Source: Auraticoccus monumenti
Lineage (GTDB): Bacteria > Actinomycetota > Actinomycetes > Propionibacteriales > Propionibacteriaceae
Direction: 5' to 3'
Assembly (NCBI RefSeq): GCF_900101785.1
Contig: NZ_LT629688.1
Coordinates: forward strand, 4,278,001 to 4,342,000
Length of the DNA stretch: 64,000 nt
Part shown: piece after piece, positions 25,712 through 38,154 of the stretch
How the letters are laid out: each line of letters begins with the position of its first letter
Numbering within the stretch: the stretch's first letter is position 1
Position numbers and translations under genes: made by a program
Notes under the pieces: model-generated
The model's database searches: none
The model's input: only the letters and a program-made list of their open reading frames with translations
What the model was told of the DNA's origin: nothing

Positions 25712-27093
25712 AACGGTGCCCGCCCAGCGGTGGACCGACGCCACACCCGGACGCCCCGGCGCACCACGCGACGGACCGGGAGGGGGAGCCCGTCCAGCCG
25801 GCCGGGCGGGCGGACACCGGGAAGGCCCAGCGCCAGGATCCGGCGCTTCTTGAAGAAGCGCATCTCCGGGTTCCCCCTGGCGTCGGTCAGGTAGGACACC
25901 GCGTCGTGGCGCAGGTCGTCCAGGTTCTGGGACTGCATGCAGTAGGCCACGGCGTGCAGCAGCAGCTGCAGCCGCCGCCTCGGCGGGAGGTCGTCCGGGG
26001 CCGCCGCCGGGGCCGGGAGGTCGCCGGCGTAGAGCGCGTCGACCAGGGTCAGCGGGACCCGGTTGCTGTTCTGGTAGGGCTGGAGCCGGTCCAGCAGCCT
26101 GGCCGTGCCCACCGCTCTGGCGTCGAGCCCGAACACGGTGTCGGCGGTGGCCAGACCGGTGGAGAAGGCGCTGACCACCAGGTGCGGCCGCAGCGCGGCG
26201 AAGAGGAGCTCCGCCTGCACCGGGCTGTTGAGGACCAGCAGCGGCAGGTCCAGGGCGTCCGCGTGGGCCGTCAGCGCCTCGGCCAGGGCCGGTCCGGCGG
26301 CCGGGTGGGGCTTGAAGACGCAGTGGGTGGCCCCGGCCTCGCGGGCGGCAGTCACCATGTCGCGGTGCAGCTCGTCCTCCTCCTCGGTGGTGAGGAGCTC
26401 CAGCTTGGTCAGGTACTGCCCCAGGATCAGGGCGGTGCGTGGCTCCTCCCCGGACCGCTCCCCCGCCGCGCCGACGAAGGCCTGCACCCGGGCGGCGTCC
26501 TCGGCCCCCACGGACCGGCCCACCTCGTCGATCACCGCGCGCAGCCGTGACACCGGCAGCGCGGTCAGCGCGGGCGAGGCCTCGTGCAGCATCAGCGGCC
26601 GCAACCCCGGCACCAGGTCCACGTGCAGCAGCGTCCCGACGCGCTGGCGGACCGCCAGCGGCAGCCGGCTGCGGGTGGGGCCGTAGGCCATCAGCCCGTC
26701 GGCGTGGGCGTTGAGGTCGGCGTCGAAGAAGACCCGGGCCAGGGCCAGACCGGGGTTGACCTGGATCGCGTCCAACCAGAGGGTGACGGGCTCCTCACCC
26801 AGACCCCAGTGGCTGCGCAGCAGCGCCTCCCACATGGTCAGCTCCTCCCCCCGCGGGGAGAACTGGGCCGGGCGGCGCGGTGCGATCAGGCCGGCGAGGT
26901 CGACCACCCGGTCGAAGCGGGCCACCAGCTGGTCGTAGCCGGCCACCTCCGGCAGCGGGGTGGTCAGCTCCGGCAGCTGGGAGCCGTCGGCGAGGACCAG
27001 CACCCGCTCACCGCCGTCGAAGACGCCGTGGTCGGCGGCGGCGGCCAGGCAGAGCAGCTGGTAGGAGGTCGAGGCGACCACGAGGTGCTTCAC
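25708..27093 (-). CDS. Polysialyltransferase-family (POLYST) glycosyltransferase
   Basis: Putative capsule-type glycosyltransferase of 461 residues resembling bacterial alpha-2,8-polysialyltransferases. The HP motif sits in CVFKPHPAAG (about residues 260-268), the sugar-nucleotide region is probably LPLLVLNSPVQAELLFAAL, and the SxS-like segment LVVSAFSTGLATADTVFG follows. The tail is rich in Arg (KKRRILALGLPGV to the end), which may contact the membrane. GTG 27093 shares GTGA with the stop of the GT2 gene upstream. Whether the sugar is sialic acid is not shown; no sialic acid synthesis gene is present in this window. Confidence 0.75.
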   Translation of the reverse strand: MKHLVVASTSYQLLCLAAAADHGVFDGGERVLVLADGSQLPELTTPLPEVAGYDQLVARFDRVVDLAGLIAPRRPAQFSPRGEELTMWEALLRSHWGLGEEPVTLWLDAIQVNPGLALARVFFDADLNAHADGLMAYGPTRSRLPLAVRQRVGTLLHVDLVPGLRPLMLHEASPALTALPVSRLRAVIDEVGRSVGAEDAARVQAFVGAAGERSGEEPRTALILGQYLTKLELLTTEEEDELHRDMVTAAREAGATHCVFKPHPAAGPALAEALTAHADALDLPLLVLNSPVQAELLFAALRPHLVVSAFSTGLATADTVFGLDARAVGTARLLDRLQPYQNSNRVPLTLVDALYAGDLPAPAAAPDDLPPRRRLQLLLHAVAYCMQSQNLDDLRHDAVSYLTDARGNPEMRFFKKRRILALGLPGVRPPGRLDGLPLPVRRVVRRGVRVWRRSTAGRAPF

Positions 27094-28097
27094 GCGTTCA
27101 CCGCCACGGGTGCGGCGCCGCGACGACCGGCCGGCACCACCCGGCGCAGCACCGGCTGCAGGCGCTGGCGACGCTTCTCGTCCATCGCCAGCCCGGTGCT
27201 CCACAGCACCTCGGGGTCGCGACCGCCCAGGATGGCCACCGACTCCCGCACCATCGCGGCGTGCAGCTCACGAGGCAGACCCTGGCGGGCCAGCTGGGAG
27301 GCCAGCACGGCGAGGAACTGCCGCACCAGCTTGGGTTCGAACGAGCTGCCCGCGTGGTCGGCGTCGACGAGCGCGAAGCAGAGCCGGTAGGCGCGCAGGA
27401 AGTCGAGCTGGCGGCGGTCGACGATCTGGGTGAGCGAGCCGGACAGACCGCGGCGGTACATCACCCCGGGTGAGCTCACCACGGCGTAGGAGCGCGCCTG
27501 GAGCATCAGCCGCCAGATCCAGGGTCGGTCCTCGGCGGTGTGCAGGCCGTCGTGGAAGTGCAGCAGCCCCTCCTCGAGCATGCTGCGACGGAAGATGCCG
27601 GCCCAGGCGTAGGGGTAGTCGACCATGCTGGAGTCGTCGGCGGGGAGGATGGCGTCGCGGGGGTCCAGCCGACGTCCACGGACGGCCATCGGGGCCCGGA
27701 CCAGCTGACGTCGCCCGGCGGTGACCCGGACGTGGTCGCAGCGGACGAAGTCGACGTCGAGCTCCTCGACCGCCGCCACGAGCCGGGCCAGGTGCCCGCG
27801 GGCCAGCCAGTCGTCGCCGTCCAGGAACCCGATCAGCGGGGCGGTGGCCAGACCGAGGCCGGTGTTCCTCGCGGTGGCCAGACCGCTGGGCTCCTCGTTG
27901 CGGTGCAGCACCAGCCGCGGCAGCCGGTCGGCGAAGCTGCTGACCACCTCGGAGGTCTGGTCGGTGGAGCCGTCGTCGACCACCACCACCTCGAGCTCTC
28001 CCGCGGGCAGCTGGTCCACCAGGCTGCTGAGGGCGTCCCCGACCCACGGGGCGACGTCCTTGCCGGGGAGGACGAGGCTCAGCCGGGGCGAGGTCAT
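27090..28097 (-). CDS. Glycosyltransferase family 2
   Basis: GT-A glycosyltransferase of 335 residues, starting LSLVLPGKDVAPWVGDALSSL. DDGSTD is the nucleotide-binding motif, and the DxD-like motif is in IGFLDGDDWLARGHL, followed by DFVRCDHVRV and EDRPWIWRLML with the conserved ED. The C-terminal half is helical. It is translationally coupled (GTGA) to the polysialyltransferase-like protein, so the pair likely works on one polymer. TAGCAT (28132-28137, minus) is a possible -10 box giving a leader of about 28 bases. Confidence 0.85.
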   Translation of the reverse strand: MTSPRLSLVLPGKDVAPWVGDALSSLVDQLPAGELEVVVVDDGSTDQTSEVVSSFADRLPRLVLHRNEEPSGLATARNTGLGLATAPLIGFLDGDDWLARGHLARLVAAVEELDVDFVRCDHVRVTAGRRQLVRAPMAVRGRRLDPRDAILPADDSSMVDYPYAWAGIFRRSMLEEGLLHFHDGLHTAEDRPWIWRLMLQARSYAVVSSPGVMYRRGLSGSLTQIVDRRQLDFLRAYRLCFALVDADHAGSSFEPKLVRQFLAVLASQLARQGLPRELHAAMVRESVAILGGRDPEVLWSTGLAMDEKRRQRLQPVLRRVVPAGRRGAAPVAVNA

Positions 28098-28226
28098 GCG
28101 CGCGGGGGACGGGGTGTGGTCACGCTGGCCGATGCTAGGCAGGAGGGGTACCGACAGGTGAACGACAGGTGTCCACGCGGGGTGCCGCTCCTCCGCTGAC
28201 GCGCGGCGTCGCCTGCGCGGGTCGGG

Positions 28227-29639
28227 TCAGCCGCGCTGGCCGCGGCTGAGCAGACGCCGGCGGAGCCGGTGCAGGCGACGGCGGAGCCGGATGACGTGGC
28301 CGGGTCGACCGGGCGACGAGAGCGCGGCCGCCGGGGCGCCCGAGGGTCCGGACGTCGCGGACGGGGCCGTCACCGGCCCGGGCCCGGGTGCGGCCTGCGG
28401 CTCCTCGGGGACGGCGAGGAAGTCCTCCGGGTCGGGCGCCCCGGGCGGCGGCGGGCCGGGATCGGGGGCCAGCCGCGGGCGCAGGCGGTGGCGGACCGCC
28501 TCCACCAGCCACCGGTCGCCTCCCTCGTAGCCGCGCAGCGGACCGCCGGCGGGCTGGTCGGCGAGGTCGGGGACGAGGCGCTCCGCCAGCGCGAGGGCCA
28601 CCCGTCGCCCGTCCTCCGGGCTGAGCGAGCGGAGCAGGTCGCGGGTGCGCCAGCGGGCGACGGGGAGGTCGTGGAGCGCGGCGGGGAGGAGGTCCTCGGC
28701 GGCGCCGGCGACCACCAGCGGGGGGCGGTGGTGGTGCAGCACGGTCGAGGGCAGGCAGGGCTGGTCGACGACCTCGACCTGCAGCCCCAGCCGGGTGCCG
28801 GCGGCCTCGAGGTCGGTGGCGTGGGTGTCGAGCGCGGCCGGGTGCGGCTTCACCACGACGCGTCCGTGCCCGGCGGCGGCCAGCGCCTCCAGGGCGGTGA
28901 CCCAGTGGTCCACCTCCTGGTCGGGGGTGAGCAGGCCCGTCGGGGCGAGCAGCCCGGTCAGCACGACGGGCACCCCGCCTTCGGGGAGGGAGGTGGGGGT
29001 GACCGCTTCCGCGGCCTCGTCGAGCACCGCCCGCACCGCCGCGGCGGGCAGCAGGGTCGTCCCCACGTCCGGCTCACCGGGCAGCAGCGGTTCGAGCCCC
29101 GGCACCGGCTCGACGGCGAGGGTCCGCTCGATCCGCAGCGACACCTGCCGGGAGGGCCGCTCGGGCGGCGGGCACAGCCCGGTGAGGCCGCTGGCGTACA
29201 CGTCGAGCCCGGCCTCGGGGAAGAGGTGGAGCAGCTGGGAGGCGGGCCGGGTGGTCACCGACTCCAGCACCAGCCGCCGCACCGGCTCGGCCAGCCCCAG
29301 CAGCTGCTGCAGGTAGCGGGCGATCAGGTCGTGCTCCTGCACGCGCGGGGACCAGGCGCCGGGGTGGTGGGGGAAGCAGACGTCGTTCAGCGACCACGCC
29401 TCGACGAAGCGGGAGGCCAGCGGCTCGAACTCCGGCAGCAGCCACAGCGGCGCGGTGGCCTCCGGCACCGGGGAGGTGTCGACCAGCAGCAGCACCCGGC
29501 GGGTGCCGGACCACCAGCCGGCATCCACCGCTGCGGCCAGCAGGGCCAGCCCGTCGGCACTGGTCACCTGGAGCACCGTGGTCGGGGCCTCGACCGCGGG
29601 CTCGGAGGACCGCCAGACGGCCTGCACCGGGCGCCTCAC
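28227..29639 (-). CDS. Second polysialyltransferase-like protein
   Basis: Protein of 470 residues with the same plan as the 25708 gene. An N-terminal Rossmann-like region is TTVLQVTSADGLALLAAAVDAGWW. The HP motif RVVVKPHPAALDTHATD sits at nearly the same position (about residue 265) and is followed by VEVVDQPCLPSTVLHHH. The SxS-like segment of the first copy is replaced by PPLVVAGAAEDLLPAAL, so this copy is diverged and may be inactive or altered. The C-terminus is Pro-rich (GPPPPGAPDPEDF) and ends in a basic helix (RRRLHRLRRRLLSRGQRG). GTG 29639 shares GTGA with the GT2 gene. Confidence 0.7.
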   Translation of the reverse strand: MRRPVQAVWRSSEPAVEAPTTVLQVTSADGLALLAAAVDAGWWSGTRRVLLLVDTSPVPEATAPLWLLPEFEPLASRFVEAWSLNDVCFPHHPGAWSPRVQEHDLIARYLQQLLGLAEPVRRLVLESVTTRPASQLLHLFPEAGLDVYASGLTGLCPPPERPSRQVSLRIERTLAVEPVPGLEPLLPGEPDVGTTLLPAAAVRAVLDEAAEAVTPTSLPEGGVPVVLTGLLAPTGLLTPDQEVDHWVTALEALAAAGHGRVVVKPHPAALDTHATDLEAAGTRLGLQVEVVDQPCLPSTVLHHHRPPLVVAGAAEDLLPAALHDLPVARWRTRDLLRSLSPEDGRRVALALAERLVPDLADQPAGGPLRGYEGGDRWLVEAVRHRLRPRLAPDPGPPPPGAPDPEDFLAVPEEPQAAPGPGPVTAPSATSGPSGAPAAALSSPGRPGHVIRLRRRLHRLRRRLLSRGQRG

Positions 29640-30670
29640 CGGCCGGCTCCGGACGTGGCGGCGGGGTCGGCGCTGATGAGCTCCAGCTCCCCGGCCCGCA
29701 GCCTCTCCACCACGGCCCGACGCTTGCCGTCGAGGCGGCGCAGACCCTCGGCCAGGGCGTCCTGCGGGACGTCGTCGAGCGTCCGTCGGCAGCGGCGCAC
29801 CAGCTCCTCCTCCAGGTCGCGGGTGAAGCGCGCGCGGGCGCCGAGGTGGAAGGCGGTCATGGCCAGCAGCCCGCGCACCGCCTTGGGCATGAACCGCTCG
29901 GACTGCTCGTGCTGCTGGACCATGTCCACGATCGAGCGGTAGGCCGGCAGGAAGTCCATCTGCTTCTCGCTGGGGGTGCGGGTCAGGCTGGTGCCGATGT
30001 CGCGGCGGTAGAAGGAGCCCGCGTGGTCGACCACGGCGAAGGTGTCCGCGCGGAGGTGGAGCGTCCAGATGTGGTGCCGGTCCTCGCAGGTGCGCAGGTC
30101 CTCGCGGTACTCCAGCAGCCCGCGCTCGCGGAGGTCGGTGCGGTAGACCCCGGCCGAGCAGCGCGGGTAGTCCACCGAGGCGCCGTGGTCGAAGGGCAGC
30201 ACGCCCTCCCCGGCGGCCTGGCGGACGCCGCGGCGCTGGTGCGGCACCCGGCCGAGATCGCGCTTGAGACCCTCGACGCGGACGAAGTCGGTGCGGACGA
30301 AGTCGACGTCCAGCCGGTCGGCGTCGGCCACCACGCTGGCCCAGTAGTCGGCCGAGACGAAGTCGTCGCCGTCGAGGTAGGTGATCCAGCGGCCGCGGGC
30401 CCGGGCGAGTCCGACGTTGCGGGCCGCGGAGACCCCGACGTTGTGCTCCAGCTCCACCACCTCGGCCTCGGGCAGCCACATCCGGCAGTGCCGGCGGATC
30501 ACGTCCGCGGTGCCGTCACCGGAGGCGTCGTCGAGGAGCACGAGCTGGAACCGCTCACGACCCTCGACCAGCGAGAGGTTGCGGATGGTGACCGGCGCGA
30601 GGTGACGCAACCGGAAGAAGGTCACCACCACGGTGAGGTCGGGCTGGGCGGGAGCACCGTGGGAGGCCAC
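29636..30670 (-). CDS. Second GT2 glycosyltransferase
   Basis: GT-A glycosyltransferase of 344 residues. LTVVVTFFRLRHLAPVTIRNL opens the fold, LLDDASGDGTADVIRRH contains the nucleotide motif, and the DxD-like site is ITYLDGDDFVSADYW. TDFVRVEGLKRD and CEDRHHIWTLHL correspond to the same positions as in the 27090 gene. It has a similar downstream coupling (GTGA) to a POLYST-like partner, and the whole arrangement looks like a duplicated cassette. Its specificity is unknown. The gene begins 71 bases after the end of rne. Confidence 0.84.
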   Translation of the reverse strand: MASHGAPAQPDLTVVVTFFRLRHLAPVTIRNLSLVEGRERFQLVLLDDASGDGTADVIRRHCRMWLPEAEVVELEHNVGVSAARNVGLARARGRWITYLDGDDFVSADYWASVVADADRLDVDFVRTDFVRVEGLKRDLGRVPHQRRGVRQAAGEGVLPFDHGASVDYPRCSAGVYRTDLRERGLLEYREDLRTCEDRHHIWTLHLRADTFAVVDHAGSFYRRDIGTSLTRTPSEKQMDFLPAYRSIVDMVQQHEQSERFMPKAVRGLLAMTAFHLGARARFTRDLEEELVRRCRRTLDDVPQDALAEGLRRLDGKRRAVVERLRAGELELISADPAATSGAGR

Positions 30671-30741
30671 GGCACCAGCGTGTCAGCCCGGGACGCAGGA
30701 CGCCAACCGGTCGGGGTCGACGTCCTGCGCTCCGGCGGCGC

Positions 30742-34377
<3,636 letters not shown>

Positions 34378-34714
34378 CTGGTCTCCTTGCTCGGGCCGTC
34401 GGTGAGGACGACCCGCGACGCTGCGCCCGGCCCGTGGACCCTGGGCGCAGAAAGCTGGTTGGCGTGTGGCTCCGCCGCCCCGGAGACCCTCCCGCGGTCG
34501 TCGCCCGGAGGTGGGCGGACGTCGCGGTGGGGGTCCGACGGGTGCCTCGAACTGTCACTTCGCGGCGCGGCGTGGATCCACGGGGGCACCGGCGGCGCCC
34601 CGACCTGCTGGCCACTATCTCACAGCGCCCGCTCCGAACCGGAACCGACACCGTCCCCGGACGCGGCGCGGACGCTCCCGGTCGACGAGCCGGCAGGACC
34701 TAGGCTCACGCCGC
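34378..34714. other. 337-bp intergenic region between rne and the MFS gene
   Basis: This is the only stretch of more than 300 bases without a gene. It must hold the divergent promoters of rne (minus) and the MFS gene (plus). TAGGCT at 34701-34706 is a good -10 box for the GTG at 34715, but no convincing -35/-10 pair was found for rne. GATAGT on the minus strand (34614-34619) is a weak candidate and would give a leader of about 230 bases. No RNA motif or repeat was recognised. Confidence 0.5.
34701..34706 (+). promoter_or_regulatory. Likely -10 box for a near-leaderless MFS transcript
   Basis: TAGGCT ends 8 bases before the GTG start at 34715, the spacing expected for a transcript beginning at or next to the start codon. 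The same hexamer precedes several other genes in this window. No good -35 box is visible. Confidence 0.4.
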
Positions 34715-35932
34715 GTGTCCCCGACCGACTCCGCCCCCGCCTGGCGGCGCCACCCGTGGCTGGTGCTGGCGGCCCTGGTGCTGCTGGCGCTGAACCTGCG
34801 GCCCACGGCTGTCGCGGTGGGTCCGGTGCTGCTCACCCTGCAGGACTCCCTGGGGTTGGACGGGACCGGGTCCGGGCTGCTGACGGCGCTGCCGGGGTTG
34901 TGCTTCGCGGTCTTCGGGCTGGTGGCGCCCTGGCTGGCCAGACGGCTGGGGCTGCACCGCACCGTGGTGGTGGCCCTGCTGGCCGTGCTGGTCGGGCAGC
35001 TGGTCCGGGTGCTCGTCGGGTCTCCCGCCCCGTTCCTGGGGGCGTCGGCGCTGGCCCTGGCCGGGATGGCGGTCTCGAACGTGCTGCTGCCCTCGCTGGT
35101 CAAGCTGCACTTCCCGCACCGGGTCGGGCTGGTCACCGCCACCTACACCACCGCCCTGGTCACCGGTCTCACCCTGGCGAGCCTGGTGACCGCCCCGGTG
35201 GCGGCGGCGGTGGGCGGGTGGCGGCCGGCGCTGGCCGGCTGGGCGGTGCTGGCGCTGCTGGCGCTGCCGCTGTGGCTGGGCATGGTCGGTGCGGACCGGC
35301 GGCGTCCGGCCGACGGGGTGCCGCTGCCCCGGACCAGCCTGCGCCAGGTGGCCGGCACCCGGCGCGGCTGGGTGATGGCCCTCTTCTTCGGGGTGCAGTC
35401 GATGCTGTCGTACTCGCTGTTCGGCTGGCTGCCCAGCATCTTCGTGGGCGCCGGCTTCAGCGAGGTCGAGGGGGGCCTGCTGCTGGGCATCACCACCGGG
35501 GTGTCGATCCCGCTGGCCTTCCTGCTGCCCACCTGGACCGCCCGCAACCCCAGCCCCTACTCGGCGGTGCTGGTGGTGGTGCTGTGCGCCGTCGCCGGGC
35601 TGGTCGGCCTGCTGCTGGTGCCGACGGTGCTGCCCTGGCTGTGGGCCGCGCTGCTCGCGGTCGGGACCTCGGCGTTCCCGGTGTTCCTGGCCCTGGTGGG
35701 TCTGCGGACCGAGACCGCGGAGGGCACCGCCTCGCTGTCGGCCTTCAGCCAGGGGGTCGGCTACCTGATCTCCGCCCTCGGCCCCTTCGTGGTGGGCCTG
35801 CTGCACGACGTCACCGGCGGGTGGACGTGGCCGGTGCTGGCCATGCTGGTCATGGTCGTCCCGCTGACGGTGCTGGGGCTGCTGGCCTGCCGGCCGGGCA
35901 CGCTCGAGGCCGAGCTGCGCACCCGCTCCTGA
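34715..35932 (+). CDS. MFS transporter, CynX/NimT (cyanate/nitroimidazole) type
   Basis: Membrane transporter of 405 residues with about 12 helices. The beginning WRRHPWLVLAALVLLALNLRPTAVAVGPVL is characteristic of the CynX/NimT branch of MFS, with the conserved NLRP. PWLARRLGLHRTV corresponds to the motif-A loop, and the central EVEGGLLLGITTG segment and LVGLRTETAEGTASLSAFSQ also fit. The GTG at 34715 follows a TAGGCT -10 box; longer frames upstream lack similarity. Substrate is unknown; named members move cyanate or small aromatic nitro compounds. Confidence 0.88.
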   Translation: MSPTDSAPAWRRHPWLVLAALVLLALNLRPTAVAVGPVLLTLQDSLGLDGTGSGLLTALPGLCFAVFGLVAPWLARRLGLHRTVVVALLAVLVGQLVRVLVGSPAPFLGASALALAGMAVSNVLLPSLVKLHFPHRVGLVTATYTTALVTGLTLASLVTAPVAAAVGGWRPALAGWAVLALLALPLWLGMVGADRRRPADGVPLPRTSLRQVAGTRRGWVMALFFGVQSMLSYSLFGWLPSIFVGAGFSEVEGGLLLGITTGVSIPLAFLLPTWTARNPSPYSAVLVVVLCAVAGLVGLLLVPTVLPWLWAALLAVGTSAFPVFLALVGLRTETAEGTASLSAFSQGVGYLISALGPFVVGLLHDVTGGWTWPVLAMLVMVVPLTVLGLLACRPGTLEAELRTRS

Positions 35933-35956
35933 GCCAGCAGCCCCCGCGACCCTCGT

Positions 35957-37303
35957 TCAGGAGGAGCGACCGGGCAGCACGGCGGGCTCACCGCCGGGCA
36001 GCGTGGCCGGCGCACCGGGGGCGGTCGCCCGGCGGAGGCTGGAGCGGACGAACAGCCGGTCGATCACCAGAGCCACGACGACGGCCAGGAACACCCCGAC
36101 CAGCATCCACGGCGAACCCGCACCCACCTCGCGCTCGAACAGGCTGTCGGTCTGGCCGGCGAGCACGGTGAGGACCAGGGCGATCAGGTTGTTGATGACG
36201 TGGAAGGCCACCGCGGCCTCCAGCCCGCCGGTGCGCCAGGTCAGCAACGAGGCCACCACCGCGAAGCCGAGGTAGTAGATGTTCAGCCACGGGTCCTGGG
36301 CGTCGTGCAGGAACATGAAGACGACCGCCGAGACCGCCATCGCCACCACCAGCGCGACGCGCCCGTCGGGGAAGTAGGCCGCGACCGCGCGGGTCAGGGT
36401 GCCGCGCAGGCCGTACTCCTCCCCCGCGGCCTGGAAGGGCGTGGTCAGCACGATCAGCGTCAGCCAGAGCGCGATCTGGGTGCCCTGCAGCTGGAAGCCG
36501 GTGAGGGCGACCTCGACCACGGAGTAGACCACCCAGATGACGGCCACGACGCCGGCGCAGACGAGCAACCAGCGCCACCGGACGCCACCCTCGACCGAGG
36601 ACAGCCAGCGCGGCCGCTGCCCGTAGACCAACCACTGGCCGAGCATGCCGAAGGGGATCAGCAGCGCCAGGGCGATGTTGTTGGCGGCGAAGAAGCCCGG
36701 CGAGCTCGGGACCTCACCGGCCATCAGCTGCTCGGCCGTGATGCCCCCCGTGGCCAGCTCGATGGCGCTGGCCACGAAGACCACCAGGACCGAGGAGATG
36801 ATGAAGCCGACGACGACGAGGGCCACCAGCGCCAGGGGCTTCCACCAGCGGTGCGCCGGGGTCCGGTAGAAGTGGTGGTAGGCGCGGGGCTCTACCGGGA
36901 GCGGCTCGGGCTTCTGCGCCGGCACCCACTGCGGCGGAGCCGCCACCTGGGCTCCCTGCCCGGGGGCGACCCCGTAGCCCGGCTGGCCCTGCGGCGGCTG
37001 GCCGTACACCGGGGTTCCCGGCCGGCCGTACCCCGGCTGACCCTGAGGGGGCTGGCCGTAGCCCGGCTGACCCTGGGGCGGCTGACCGTAGCCCGGCTGA
37101 CCCTGGGGCGGCTGGCCGTAGCCCGGCTGACCCTGGGGCGGCTGCCCGTAGCCCTGCGGCGCCTGCCCGAGGTCAGGCTGCTGGACGGGGCCGGCAGGGA
37201 AGGGGTCTCGCGGCCCGCCCGGCTGGGGCTGGACCTCGCCCTGTCCGGGGACGGGGTCCTGAGGGGGCATCCAGGACGGCTGCCCCGACGGTGGGTGGCT
37301 CAC
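35957..37303 (-). CDS. CPBP-family intramembrane protease with a repetitive N-terminus
   Basis: Membrane protein of 448 residues. The first 150 residues are low complexity, including four consecutive copies of [10 protein letters not shown]. About eight hydrophobic helices follow. The CPBP (Abi) motifs are EEYGLRGTL (EExxxR) in one helix, FMFLHDAQD (FxxxH), and HVINN near the C-terminus, which together form the putative glutamic protease site. Relatives process prenylated or signalling proteins, or act in bacteriocin self-immunity. GTG 37303 follows the ndk stop by four bases, so the two genes are co-transcribed. Confidence 0.88.
   Translation of the reverse strand: MSHPPSGQPSWMPPQDPVPGQGEVQPQPGGPRDPFPAGPVQQPDLGQAPQGYGQPPQGQPGYGQPPQGQPGYGQPPQGQPGYGQPPQGQPGYGRPGTPVYGQPPQGQPGYGVAPGQGAQVAAPPQWVPAQKPEPLPVEPRAYHHFYRTPAHRWWKPLALVALVVVGFIISSVLVVFVASAIELATGGITAEQLMAGEVPSSPGFFAANNIALALLIPFGMLGQWLVYGQRPRWLSSVEGGVRWRWLLVCAGVVAVIWVVYSVVEVALTGFQLQGTQIALWLTLIVLTTPFQAAGEEYGLRGTLTRAVAAYFPDGRVALVVAMAVSAVVFMFLHDAQDPWLNIYYLGFAVVASLLTWRTGGLEAAVAFHVINNLIALVLTVLAGQTDSLFEREVGAGSPWMLVGVFLAVVVALVIDRLFVRSSLRRATAPGAPATLPGGEPAVLPGRSS
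36967..37155. repeat. 30-bp tandem repeats within the CPBP gene
   Basis: Near-identical 30-base units, with CCCGGCTGACCCTGGGGCGG recurring on the plus strand, encode [10 protein letters not shown] decapeptides. Four units are consecutive and a fifth is separated by a degenerate stretch (GYGRPGTPV). The repeats are in frame and have no unique spacers, so this is a coding repeat and not a CRISPR array. Confidence 0.8.
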
Positions 37304-37307
37304 GACG

Positions 37308-37727
37308 TCAGCCCTCCAGCTCGGGGAACCAGAGGGCGATCTCACGGGCCGCGGACTCCGCGGAGTCCGACCCGTGCACGAGGTTCTCCCGGTTCGACAG
37401 CGACAGGTCGCCGCGGATGGTGCCGGGGGCGGCCTTGCGGCCGTCGGTGGCGCCGTTCAGCAGCCGCACCGCCTCGACCACCTCGTCACCGGCCAGCACC
37501 ACCGCGACCGACGGGCCGGAGGTGATGAAGGTGCGCAGCGGCGGGTAGAAGTCGCGCTCGACGTGCTCGGCGTAGTGCTCGTCGGCCAGCTCGGGCGTCA
37601 CCTGGACCTGCTTGAGGGCCACGATGGTGAGCCCCTTGCGCTCGAAGCGGCTGAGCACCTCGCCCACGAGGCCCCGGCGCACGGCGTCGGGCTTGATCAG
37701 GACGAAGGTGCGGGGCAGTTCAGTCAT
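37308..37727 (-). CDS. ndk: Nucleoside diphosphate kinase
   Basis: Ndk of 139 residues, transferring phosphate from ATP to NDPs. [19 protein letters not shown] opens the fold. The catalytic His is in [20 protein letters not shown], and [14 protein letters not shown] is the usual preceding signature. The protein is complete and of standard length. It sits between DUF4233 and the CPBP gene, the conserved folC-DUF4233-ndk arrangement. Confidence 0.98.
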   Translation of the reverse strand: MTELPRTFVLIKPDAVRRGLVGEVLSRFERKGLTIVALKQVQVTPELADEHYAEHVERDFYPPLRTFITSGPSVAVVLAGDEVVEAVRLLNGATDGRKAAPGTIRGDLSLSNRENLVHGSDSAESAAREIALWFPELEG

Positions 37728-37794
37728 GGCCCAGACCCTACCGTCGGGCGGCGTCGCCCCGACCGTGGTCGGGCGCCGCCTGTGGACGACCGGC

Positions 37795-38154
37795 TCAGGC
37801 CTCGGCCTGGGCGTCCAGTCGCTTGCCGAGCACCACGCAGGTCAGCCACAGCAGGGCGAACATCGCGCCCATGATGAACATCGCCGGCGTCCAGAAGCCC
37901 AGGGCGAGACCCATCACCTGGGCGATCCAGCCCAGCACCTGGCCGAGCGGACGGCGCAGCGTCGCCGCGGAGGTCAACGCGACCAGGGCGGAGGCGCTGC
38001 AGAGGGCCACCGCGGTGGCCACCGGGACCTGCGACACCTGGATCATCACGAAGATGGCGAGGCCGAACACGATCACCTGGAAGGCGACGATCGAGATCAG
38101 CACCTTGGTCATCGGGTTGCCCGGGTTGAGCAGCAGCCGCGACCCGCCGCTCAC
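37795..38154 (-). CDS. DUF4233 membrane protein
   Basis: Integral membrane protein of 119 residues with four hydrophobic stretches and a short tail ([10 protein letters not shown]). It contains [37 protein letters not shown], the family's most recognisable segment. It always seems to accompany folC in actinobacteria, and here its ATG shares ATGA with the folC stop. Function unknown. Confidence 0.88.
   Translation of the reverse strand: MSGGSRLLLNPGNPMTKVLISIVAFQVIVFGLAIFVMIQVSQVPVATAVALCSASALVALTSAATLRRPLGQVLGWIAQVMGLALGFWTPAMFIMGAMFALLWLTCVVLGKRLDAQAEA

Noticed and set aside
36967-37155. Direct repeats that might suggest a CRISPR array
   Set aside because: The units are contiguous, in frame with the CPBP gene, and lack unique spacers.
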